Assembly (NCBI RefSeq): GCF_021917145.1
Contig: NW_025813796.1
Coordinates: 2,647,411 to 2,711,410, forward strand
Direction of reading: 5' to 3'
DNA from: Hypomesus transpacificus
Lineage: Eukaryota; Chordata; Actinopteri; Osmeriformes; Osmeridae
DNA: 64,000 nt
Shown: one piece after another, positions 51,759 to 62,589 of the stretch
Position numbering within the stretch: position 1 is the first letter of the stretch
How the letters are laid out: every line of letters begins with the position of its first letter
Notes under the pieces: generated by a model
The model's database searches: none
The model's input: only the letters and a program-made list of their open reading frames with translations
What the model was told of the DNA's origin: nothing
Translations under genes and position numbers: made by a program

Positions 51759-53590
51759 ATGGAACATCCAAATTATGCCAAGCAGCTGTTGCTGCAAATG
51801 AACCAGCAGCGATCCAAAGGTTACCTATGTGATGTCATCATTGTGGTGGAGAATGCTCTGTTCCGCGCCCACAAGAACGTCCTGGCGGCCAGCAGCAGCT
51901 ACTTCAAGTCCCTGGTTCTCCACGACAACCTCATCAATCTCGACACAGAGATGGTCAACCCCGCTGTGTTCCGACAGGTCAGCAGCCCAGCCATTTCATA
52001 ACCTCACTCTATAAACACAATTTCAGTAAATTTAGATTTTTTTTCTCCTAAATTGTTAACTCAAGCTGACTATACTATCTCTTCCTCCAGGTGTTGGACT
52101 TTATCTACACAGGGAATTTGGCAAACTCTGACCCCGTCAGTGACCATAGTATGTCCGCCCTCCTAACAGCGGCATCATATCTCCAGCTGACGGACCTGGC
52201 AGCTATGTGTCGCAGAAGACTGAAACGTAACGGCAGGACAAGCTCCAGCAAGATTCCCACTTCCCCAATCTCCAACGGACGTTTCTCTCACCCGCAGCGT
52301 CTGTCCTCCACCCCCCTCAGGGTCACCCACAACAACCACTACCAACGTTCAGGTTCCAGGGAAGTCGAAAAGAGCCACAACCAGAAACAGGATGGGCGTT
52401 TAAAGGAGGATCTGTCAGAGGAGGAGGTGTTTATCTCAGGCTCGCGTTGCATGTCTCTCAGCCCTTCTGCTGGTGATGGGGTCAACAATGGTGTAGACAT
52501 GGGGCTTGGTCTGGGCCTGGACCTATCCAAAAAGAGTCCTTCAGGGAGTACAGCAACAGAGGAGGTGAGCCCTAGTAGCCTCCCCCAAGGCTCGCCGCCG
52601 TCTGGCTCCCCTTCTACAACCAACAGTGCCTCCTTCGAGTATACACCCACAAACCCCATAACCACTAGCATCAAACCAGGTCAAGAAGCAGGAGAGGATA
52701 AAAGGCTCCCTCAAAAGACCACCACAGACCTCCTGCAAAGGGCTGCTCACAAAAGACCCAGGCCCAGGAGCGTGGGCTCGATGGTAGGGGAACCTAAGAC
52801 ACCATTGCCAAATGGTCTGGAAAAGAGCCGAGGCATAGATGGAGCAGAGCTGAGCCACAGGGGCGACAGTGTGTCACCAGAGCTGGGGGAGGGAGATGGC
52901 GAGGAGAATGGTCTGGAACAGAGTGAGGAGAGTGGCCTGAGCGAGAGTGAGGGGGGAAGACGAAACCAAAAAAGAAACGCCAATTACATATACCGACAGC
53001 CCCAGCAGGGCTTTGAGCCCCCCTTGGGGGACAACCTGTACGTATGTATCCCTTGTGGCAAGGGCTTCCCCAGCTCCGAGCAGCTTAATGCCCATGTGGA
53101 CACGCATACAGAGGACGAGCTGTATATCAAAAAAGAGGAGGACGAGGAGGAAGATGAAGGTGTGTCACCAAAGGAAGAGGACCAAGACGACCCTGAAGAT
53201 CTGAGGTCTCAAATAATGGAGACAGAACCAGACATGGATGGATCACCACCTTGTTACAACTGTACCATCTGCAGCAAAAGCTACAAGGACCCAGCATCGC
53301 TACGCCAACACGAGAAGAGCCATTGGCTGAGCCGGCCCTTCCCATGTAACATCTGTGGCAAGCTGTTCACCCAGCGGGGCACTATGACGCGGCACATGCG
53401 CAGTCACCTGGGCCTTAAGCCCTTTGCCTGCGAGGAGTGTGGCATGCGCTTCACTCGCCAGTACCGTCTGACGGAGCACATGCGTGTCCACTCGGGAGAG
53501 AAGCCCTATGAATGTAAGCTGTGCGGTGGGAAGTTCACCCAGCAACGCAACCTTCTCAGCCACCTGAAGATGCACTCCTCACCCAGTTAG
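51759..53590 (+). CDS. hic2: Hypermethylated in cancer 2 protein (BTB/POZ zinc-finger repressor)
   Basis: This is a nuclear, sequence-specific transcriptional repressor. Two coding exons, 51759-51977 and 52091-53590, give 572 residues (human 615). The N-terminal BTB/POZ domain (LCDVIIVVENALFRAHKNVL, SSSYFKSLVLHD, LDFIYTGNL) runs from about 10 to 125. GLDLSKKSP is the HIC-family CtBP-binding motif. Five C2H2 fingers follow: one isolated (YVCIPCGKGFPSSEQLNAH) then, after an acidic spacer with a SUMO-like IKKE, four together (from YNCTICSKSYKDP to YECKLCGGKF). The end LKMHSSPS matches HIC2 (not HIC1, which has a long tail). The ATG at 51759 is preceded by an in-frame TAA at 51741-51743 and an acceptor at 51735, fixing the start. 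The neighbour ube2l3 is also near HIC2 in human 22q11. Confidence 0.94.
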
Positions 53591-56500
53591 AGACCATGCT
53601 GGGCCATTAGCAACCGATTACCTCATTGTTCGAAACCTCACTAAGAATGTACCCATCTTTCTAAATCCCGTCTGGCCACACGTGGGCCTACATGACCTAG
53701 TGTTTCGCCATGACCTCACTTTTTCAGAAGCCCACCTCAATGCATGCAGAACAACCTCATATCAACCTCTCACACAGGCAAACTGTTTATGCGTATTTTC
53801 TATACTTGACCAGGGCAGTATACCACCACTGCCAAACCAACCTCACAATCGACCTCTGCATATATACCTCATCTACATGTTAAGCCAAACAGTACATTAC
53901 TGCTCGATGTGACTCACCCTGGCTGGACAACACTCCTCAGGTAAAACCAAAGACTCCTCCCATCTGAAGATTTTCTCCTTGGGATAGAATTTTATTTATT
54001 TCACATTTACTGCTTTTTTAAATGAAGCAAAAGATAAACCGGACCTTTTTAAATGATCATAGCTTTGTGAATCCAACCAAACCTCCCCCAGGGTCTGACA
54101 CCATGGTGTATTTATGGCTGTGGTTAGGCAACAGGGTATTTACCTTTTGGGGCATATTTGACCTCATACCTCAGACGTAGGTTGGATATGAGACAAGCTT
54201 GTCATTTGGACAATATAAGTAGTGCCACTCTACAGCTGGATGAGATGACCTACATTTAGATGCAGACATAAGACACTGGATGCATGGCATCATCATTATC
54301 AGGGATGTTTGTAATGCAAGTCTTTTCCTCTCAATGTTTTTAGTCTATCCTCAAGTCTTATCTAAAAGCCAAATTTTGGGTTCTGGGGTTGAAGATGATA
54401 TTTTGTAATGTGAAATGGGATCATTTGACCTAAATGAGATTGTTAGGGGATTCTTTAGTTTGTGGTTTTTGTGGTATTAATGTGTGTTTAAGTTCTCATA
54501 TGTTGGTCTGTGATACTCTCCGTGTTTTCTTTACAATTACTATTTTTAATGCGCAGTAAGAAAGTACATACACATGCACAGTTACCTTATAAATTACTCT
54601 TTCAGTTGAGTCCTGAAATATCATGTTCATAATATTTGCATGTAATTCCTTTGGAAATCTTGATGATACAACAGCTTATTATTAAGAACTGAAAGCTTTC
54701 TGCTTAAGTATTATAGTGCTACAGAGAATTGTAGTAACTGGTGAAAGTTAAATCCAAAGAGAGAAATGACAACAAGATTACAACTTAATTAACCCCCAGA
54801 TAATAACCAAAGTTTTTTTCATTAGGAGTTACCTAATTTGCTGGAATACTTCTTCCACTTCAAACTTTTTGAACAATTTAGTAGTGTGGTGTTAATCATG
54901 GTCCCTCCATAGTCTTGTACTGTACTTACTCCAATTCATTTATATATAATTGTCTGACCAAAACAAAGGCTAAATATACACCAAGTTCAGCTTGTCAATC
55001 ATTCTTTATGGCAAATCTGACTAGTTTTAATCTAGTGTTTTACAGTTTGAGCATTTTGTGGTTGTTTTGTCTTTTGAGCTTGTAAATATCGAGTACAGGC
55101 AATTTAACCACGAAATCCTTTGCTCATTAGACTTTTGTTTTTTTCAAGTCCATTGTTTTACCTTAAACTCTGTCACATGAGTTCCTGTACTACTTTATGA
55201 GTGTCAGGGGCCACATGTGGTTGAGTTGGGGAGGAGGCTAATCAAAAACATTCCAGCTAGCACTCTGCAGTACTTGCATCACAGAACAACGATGGCATAG
55301 GTCTAACCAGGATTGAGGTAAAGTGGAATAAGAAATGTGATCAGCAATTACCCTCAGACTAGTGATCACCTGCTGTAAATCTTTGTTCCAAATCCAAATG
55401 TGTAGACCCCCTCTCAATTCAGGAACATTTTCATCAAGAGGGATTCCAATGTTAAAGTGGCAGTCATATTGCATACTTGCATTTCAGGAGAAGCTACTTC
55501 TCAGTTTGATTTCAGAGCTGACTCTTTATTTATTTTTTCATCTTTCAACTGTGACAGTAATTCATCCACCATAAAACTTCAGGGATAGTTTATAACCTGT
55601 TGGTACTATTGTGGATTTCTCTATGCTAAATGCAAAACACTAGTTTCCTACCCAAGATTTTTGTAGTGGTGAAAGGGGGGAAATCCAGTTTCAGATACTT
55701 CTTGTTTAAAGGTAGAGGTGTTTTAATGTTAATGATTTTAAAGATTAACTTTTTGAATATGTATGAGAAACCGCATGTTTAGTATGAAAGTTAAAAGCTT
55801 GTTCCAAATTTCCAGTTTAGTTTCTAAACCAAAGCACATATTGAATGATGAATAGATGTGATGATAAAACAAATAGTGTATATGAAATGTTTGTTTCCAT
55901 TGTTTACATAAACTCTTATGTCATACCTCAGGCAAGGAGAGGTCAGTTGAAGCGGGTACTTAATTTGTAGAATCCATTTTTAGTGTATTGTTAGACCTAT
56001 AACAATGAAAGTAACTGCATGTTTTTCTATGGCATTTTCTGCTGCTGTGTTTAGAAAAATTATTTTAATAATCATTATTTGATTGTGACCAACCAAATGT
56101 TTTACAGAGAAAGGACAATGAAGATTTGATGTGTAGAAGAATACTAGAAAATAAACAGGCCCTACAGATAAAAGATCAATTTGTTCAAATGAAAAGTCAG
56201 GGATTTTGCTACTATTCTGTCTTATTGTCCTCTAATTTATATATTTTTGTCTGGGTTTTTAGAACAAGCTTAGACTGACCTCTCCTTAAACACAGTTTTA
56301 CAAATATTGGCAGTGGTCACTTTGATATCTGTCTTTTGAAGAATGTATTTATTCGTTTCTCTCAGTTTTTACCTCTTGATGAGAACCATATAAGGTCAAT
56401 ATCAGGATAGGGTGTAACTACTTGTTCATCTTACAGAAATATGACACAAAGCATTAAAGGCGTAGTACACTTCAAAATCAAAGGTGGTCTGAAAATGTAT

Positions 56501-57655
56501 TTCTATGCGCCAAAGATGTTTGGATTTTGCCATATTCTGTTTTTTTTATTCCCTTACTATCCAACACATTAATAAACTAGATCATATCAGCAGCCCTCAA
56601 GTCTAATTATGTTGAAAAGTTAATTAATAGATGGCTGCTCTTGCCAGTGGCAGCTAATATGAACATTTTACAGAATAGATAGGGACTAACTTAAGAATTT
56701 TGGCGTGTACTATCCTTTTAAAAACGTAGCCATAATCCAGGTCACAGTGACGTCTTTTTCTATGAAGAATAACTTAGCCCAAAGCATGAGGAAAACAAAT
56801 ATGATGAAAAAAGTTGATTTGTTTTGTGGTTCTTGTATGTCTTGTTTCTGAGTAAACCTGTGCTCGTTGTCACATGTCCATATCCACTATGCAGAACCAC
56901 TGAAGAATATTGTGTTTCATCCACTGAATGAGGTGGTGTTGCCAAAGCAACCTGGTTCAAGCATGTCATTTTAAAAGGAAAAAATTTAAAGCTGTTCCGT
57001 CTAGTAATGCCATTTAGGAAGATGTCGCATTGTATAGGCCTACATCTGGGGAAAAAACATTACCATTCTCAGTTAATCTTTCAGAACAGCATTTGTGATG
57101 CCATCAGTTCATTTTGTGCAATATTTCATTGTTGATTGTTTTAGAGAAGGTGACCATTTCCAGACAAGGAGGTCGGTACAATTTATGAAGGAAGACTTTT
57201 CATGATTGGCAATCCTCTTTCTGTCACCTAAACTTAAGTTTTCCGATATAAAAGCCACTAAACTCAAGCCAAATGCTTTTTAGGGTTTCTGACCTCATTT
57301 TGATAGTAGACTACATATACTCTGTAGTATGATTGTATTATTCTCAAGGCCACATGTACTTGTTCCATTGAAGTCTTGTCTTCTTGCCGATAATATTTTT
57401 TTCCCCCTGATAACCTTGGAACAATGCTTTCTCACAACTCCATGGGTTAGAAGGTCTGTCCAGCATTGATAAACACAAGGCTTGCCTGTGACTTGTGCCA
57501 TGTGATTTCATCTATAGACACTGTCTTAATGTACAAAAATAGCAGAAAACTTGTTTGTCCTCTTTTCATTAAAAATCTCGGAAATATGATTTAATCATTT
57601 GTCAAACGTGTGTGCTGTTTTGTTTGGGATTACATTTATAGTGCATTATAATAAA
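53591..57655 (+). other. hic2: hic2 3' UTR (long, AT-rich) with candidate polyadenylation signals
   Basis: About 4 kb of AT-rich sequence without supported ORFs follows the hic2 stop. AATAAA occurs at 56150-56155 and 57650-57655; either could end the transcript. Human HIC2 also has a long 3' UTR. The true end is not determinable here. Confidence 0.45.
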
Positions 57656-59470
57656 TGAATATCCAGCATTACAAATGTGGTTGCAGCTATTTTATGTAAT
57701 TGTACTGCCTAAAATGAGCAGCGTCTTACAGCCCAGCTCAACTGAACCTAAACACGTCACTACACAATTCTATGATAAAAGGTGTGAGAGGCATCTGTGT
57801 GATCTGTGGAGATCCCTCCCAGGGGCTGATAGAGGCACTGGGGGAAGGGAAGTGTTCAGCCTAGGGCTCCAACTCACAGCAGGGTGGGGTGGGTTTGGGT
57901 GAGTAGATGAAAGGGGGTGAGGGGCAACGTCTGCCATCTGTGGGAGTATCTATTGTGCCCAAGTTTGAAGAAAGGTTCACTCAGTAGTTTTGCTATTTCT
58001 TTTGTAGTCTTTATCTCACAGTCGTTTAGGTAGAACAGAAAGCAAGAAGACAATCGTTTCATCTGTGGTGTATTCACTATTTAGATGTTATGCCCAATCA
58101 AGTAGGCTAGATAAACTCAAAGTCTATCCAGTGTATTTGTGTGCTCTTGGGTAAGAGGGTAACTCAATCACGCATACAAGGGACACACATCCAGCCTGTT
58201 GCCACTCTGGGCTCCTAGGCTGTTGATAATGTGCGGCCCATATAGGCCCTTATCCTGCGGTGTCACATGCCACTTGACCCTTGAAAAGGTTAGAGTTCAG
58301 CACAAAGGGCTGCATTTTGATTTGTACCCTCCCTCCCAGCCTTCTTTTCAGTCAGCCGTCTGCAAGCCGCAGCCCACAGATGCCTGTCTGAGAACACATC
58401 TGCGGAGGGCAATCATGCCCATATATGGCAAAGGAAAACGTAATGAGATGCATTTCATTGTAACTGTTCCTCAGGAGTGGATTTGCATACAGAAGGAGGT
58501 GGCAAAACCGGCTAAACTCCTTAAGTGAGCAGTTGAGGGCTTGCTTGAGCTTGCCCCTGGAGCAGAATGGTTAGGATTATTGTTCTGGAGAAGGCTACCT
58601 ACATTATAGTGGATTGTTTTGTTTGGTGGGGAAGCCTCTTTCCATCATTAAAAAGATAATGTTGTTGCTAAACTTTTGAATTTGTTTGTGCTGATAATAC
58701 TCATTTGAGTATGTTGCAAAAGAAAACATAGTGGGCACAAAGGGGAGGGTGATTGTACCCCTGAACCCTACAGCTGGCCTACGTAAAGTAGGTTTTTGCT
58801 GCTCCTGTGAACACCCCCCTCCTCTCTACCCAGTGCCCCGGTCTGGACCCACTACAAAAGGACAAAGGGGGTCGGGCATTTAGGGTGGGTAGAGTGGTGG
58901 AGGGACTTACTGGGCAACAATAGGAAGGATAGAGAGGGACCAGATGAAACCCTGGACATCTGCTGCTCTAAAACGTATATCATGCTAATATACCAATGGC
59001 TTCTATGTCACACACAAACATGCTTCATTGACCAGATGAGGTTAAATTATGAAGACCCTCCTAAAAAATTACTTTTGTATTCCTTCTCAGGATGGGGATG
59101 TAGCTAGTGCCAGATAGTGTCTGGGTGCAACATAGCATCTAGGTTATATAATAATTGCCTTTGAAAGGCACAATGTGTCTGTTGCTATGTTGGTGCTGAC
59201 ACAGTTTGTTGCTATATTGTATTGGCATGCATGTGGTACGCATAAAACTAACGCATAAAATAAAATGTCCCTGGACAATGACACCACTAACAGTAATTTA
59301 TGCAATTTCCCCTTGAGTTTAATAAATTACCTAGCTACTGTAGGAGCCTGAGGTACCATTTTAGGGAGGACAAGAAACTTGGATTTGTTTTATTTTTTTA
59401 AACGTAACATTGTTTTATGTATAATCTACTCACAGCATGAGTGTTTGGTAAACCTACAGTATAATGTCAT
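57656..59470. other. Intergenic sequence downstream of hic2
   Basis: I see no supported genes, RNA genes or strong repeats in this stretch. ORFs present have no recognisable family features. Confidence 0.5.
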
Positions 59471-59476
59471 TATTGT

Positions 59477-59659
59477 GGGAGTCAGATGGCTGAGTGGTTA
59501 GGGAGTCAGGCTATTAATCAGAAGGTTGTTGGTTCAATTCCCGGACGTGTCAAATGACATTGTGTCCTTGGGCAAGGCACTTCACCCTACTTGCCTCGGG
59601 GAGAATGTCCCTGTACTTACTGTAGTCGCTCTGGATAAGAGTGTCTGCTAAATGTAATG
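59477..59659 (+). mobile_element. tRNA-derived SINE, full length, with intact Pol III boxes
   Basis: The head resembles a tRNA-Leu-like sequence and has a consensus A box (TGGCTGAGTGG, 59487-59497) and a perfect B box (GGTTCAATTCC, 59531-59541). A middle block with CCTTGGGCAAGGCACTTCAC and a tail ending CTGGATAAGAGTGTCTGCTA follow. TATTGT flanks both sides (59471-59476 and 59660-59665), a probable 6-bp target duplication. Three other copies or fragments occur in this window. Confidence 0.85.
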
Positions 59660-60417
59660 TATTGTAGCATAGCTGTGAGGATTCCAGACTCAATGTTCTA
59701 CAATGCACAATATTTGTGTTATTGTACACTTGTAATTTGTTCTTTCTTTTGAACATGGTCTGGATAAATGAAATTGGTCTTTAAAAAGTCTGGCAACATT
59801 CTACATTATGGGTGCATTGACTACATAGCAATACCTATAGTGACAACATTGAGGTTACATAAGGAAATGCTCTATAGTTACACTTCATTAGAGTTTAGTG
59901 GGACAAATTATTACACTTGTAAAACTTGGTATGGAGGGGGTTGTTCTTTCCAGGGGAGTGAATGTTAACATTGATTTTATTTTGGTAACAGCCATCAACT
60001 GCCTTTTTTCAACATTAGTGTGTGTTATGTAAGGGATAATGCCCAACGAGGTGTCCAATATCACCTGATAATGGACGATGCGGAGGCGTGAACCGTTCGA
60101 CGCGCAGCGGAGTCCATTATCAGGTGATATTGGACACCTCGAAGGGCATCATCCCGCTTATACCATGGTCACTTGCCAACAATTTTTTTACAAACATTAA
60201 TTTATGTTTTAAGGCGTTTGCAATAGAAATCTAATGTTTTTCAACGTTAGCCAACTCTGATATTTATAGTCCGCTCAGCTCATAGAACCAACACCGGCTT
60301 TCTTTTGGCTGAGCTATTAGCCCAAAAGCTAACGTTATGCTAGCAGGATTCAAAGGCAATAACATTGTGTACGGTTGACAAACAGTAAATATAATTTTAT
60401 AGTATTTTTGACAATAA

Positions 60418-62150
60418 TCAAATCAAATGAAATCAAATCAAATGTATTTGTATAGCCCTTTTTACACGCAAGCATGTCACAGAGAGCTTCACACCCGTCG
60501 CCCTGACCTCTGTGGTAATGAAGTCTTTAGAGCGCCTGGTGCTGGCACACCTAAAATCCACCACAGCCCCTCTACTGGACCCCCTGCAGTTTGCCTACAG
60601 AGCCAACAGGTCTGTGGACGATGCAGTTAACATGGTCCTCCACTTCACCCTACAGCACCTGGACTGCCCAGCATCCTACGCCAGGATCCTGTTTATGGAC
60701 TTCAGCTCTGCCTTTAATACCATCATCCCCGCTCTGCTTCAGGACAAGCTCTCCCAGCTGAACGTGCCTGACTCCACCTGCAGGTGGATCACAGACTTCC
60801 TGTCTGACAGGAAGCAGTGCGTTAAGCTGGGATCACAAGTCTCTGATTCCCGGTCCATCAGCACTGGATCTCCCCAGGGCTGCGTCCTTTCTCCTCTGCT
60901 CTTCTCCCTGTACACCAACAGCTGCACCTCCAGTCATCCGTCCGTCAAACTCCTGAAGTTTGCGGACGACACCACCCTCATTGGGCTCATCTCTGGTGGA
61001 GACGAGTCTCATTATAGGTGGGAAGCGGACAACCTGGTGACCTGGTGCAGCCAGAACAACCTAGAGCTCAATGCTCTCAAGACAGTGGAGATGGTTGTGG
61101 ACTTCAGGAAGAACACAGCCCCACTCACCCCCATCACCCTGTGTGACTCCCCAGTCAACACTGTGGAGTCCTTCCGCTTCCTGGGCACTATCCTCTCAGG
61201 ACCTCAAGTGGGAACTGAACATCAGCTCCCTCACCAAGAAACCACAACAGAGGATGTACTTCCTGCGGCATCTGAAGAAATTCAACCTGCCAAAGTCGAT
61301 GATGGTGCACTTCTACACAGCCATCATTGAGTCCATCCTCACCTCCTCCATCACCATCTGGTACGCTGCTGCCACTGCCAAGGACAAGAGCAGGCTGCAG
61401 CGTATCATCCGCTCTGCGGAGAAAGTGATTGGCTGCAATCTGCCTTCCCTCGAGGACCTGCACACCTCGAGGACCCTGAGGCTAGCGAAGAAGATTGTGG
61501 CCGACTCCTCCCACCCTGGACACTCCGTTTCAGTCCCTCCCCTCCGGTAGAAGGCTGTGGTCCATCAGGACCAAAACCTCACGCCACACAAACAGTTTCT
61601 TCCCTTCCGCTGTTGGCCTCCTCAACAAGGCCAAGAGTTCACACTGACTTTAATGTCTTCATGTCTTAAAACAATTGCATTTGCACTACTCACAATTCGT
61701 GTAATATTTGTATTTTATATTGTATTTTATACTGTAAATTGGCAACTTATATTTTGTTTTATGGCAACTTATATTCTACTTTATTGTATATTTTATTTTA
61801 AATTGTATTCCACTTAGTATTGCTAGTTTATGTATCCTTAGTATAGTTAGACCATATATCTAAATTTAAGATTCCTATATGTTTATTGTATGCACCTTCC
61901 TGCCAAAGCAAATTCCTTGTCTGTGCAAACTTTCATGGCGAATAAATCCCTTTCTGATTCTGATTCTGACATGCGCCCATAGAACTGCCCCTCAACCAAC
62001 CTAAACCCTCAAGGAAGACAAGCAAAAACTCCCAACAGGAGAAAAAATTTAAGAAACCTTGGGAGGAGCAATTCAGAGAGGGATCCCCTCCTCCAGAGAC
62101 GGTTGGTAGGAGAAAGGAGCAGAACACAAGCTAAACATAGTCATACAGTG
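60418..62150 (+). repeat. Interspersed repeat interrupted by a LINE
   Basis: The left half (60418-60492: AAATCAAATG repeats, TTTGTATAGCCC, CATGTCACAGAGAG) and right half (about 61969-62150: GCGCCCATAGAACTGCCCCT, AACCAACCTAAACCCTCAAG, GAGGGATCCCCTCCTCCAGA) look like the two parts of one teleost dispersed repeat, split by the LINE insertion. This assignment rests on my recollection of that repeat's usual order in fish genomes. Confidence 0.5.
60493..61968 (+). mobile_element. 5'-truncated L2/CR1-like non-LTR retrotransposon (LINE)
   Basis: It encodes the C-terminal part of a LINE reverse transcriptase. The first frame (60512 to about 61195) holds LQFAYRANRSVDDAV, ARILFMDFSSAFNTI, ISTGSPQGCVLSPLLFSLY and the catalytic FADD (60959-60970). 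The reading continues in a different frame (about 61197-61550: MYFLRHLKKFNLPK, ITIWYAAATAKDKSRLQ), so a frameshift near 61195 breaks the gene. The N-terminal RT blocks and the endonuclease are missing. The 3' end has an AATAAA-like motif and a short TGATTC tandem tail, as expected for this group. It is a dead copy. Confidence 0.85.
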
Positions 62151-62589
62151 TCAATGGGTTTTGAAACACCAAAACCCATTGTTCGCCTTTATAGACAATA
62201 AGATTTGCTAGCTAACCAGCCATGTCACTGTCCCAAAATCTGATATGAAAAGACAGTTTTTCTGCAATGACGCAGTAGGTGTCCGTTATCACCCTGTAAT
62301 GTACACCCCTGCAGCCAATCAGAATTGAGTATTCACCCAGACCATGGTATAAAGGGTGATAACGGCAAAACATGCCTTAAAACATAAATTAATGTTTGTA
62401 AAATCGTTGGCAAGTGACCATGGTATAAGCGACGATGGTGATAATGGACGATGCGGAAGCGTGAACCGTCCGACGCGCAGCGGAGTCCATTATCAGGTGA
62501 TATTGGACACCTCGTCGGGCATTATCCCTTACGTAATGGACACCCCTGCAGCCAATCAGAACACCCAGACCATGGTATAATGTATGTGT

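Larger units (their letters stand above)
60029..62532. mobile_element. Fold-back transposon-like element with complex terminal inverted repeats
   Basis: The left end (60029-60215) and right end (62372-62532) are inverted copies: GTAAGGGATAATGCCC at the outside, a stem-loop, then TATACCATGGTCACTTGCCA and TTAATTTATGTTTTAAGGC inside. In the left copy the stem-loop has perfect 30-bp arms (60047-60076 and 60112-60141) around a 35-base loop. Between the ends lie another repeat and a LINE fragment. No transposase is visible and the target duplication is not clear. A 50-bp segment at 62296-62352 is repeated just outside the right end (62533-62580). Confidence 0.65.

Noticed and set aside
52339..53575. 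Antisense ORFs across hic2 exon 2
   Set aside because: They are mirror frames of the zinc-finger coding exon.
51759..53590. Assignment as hic1
   Set aside because: The BTB sequence, the short end after the last finger (MHSSPS) and the adjacent ube2l3 fit HIC2; HIC1 has a long tail after the last finger.
60512..61550. Host gene with reverse-transcriptase-like domain
   Set aside because: 5' truncation, a frameshift, a TGATTC-type tail and insertion inside another repeat identify it as a dead LINE copy.
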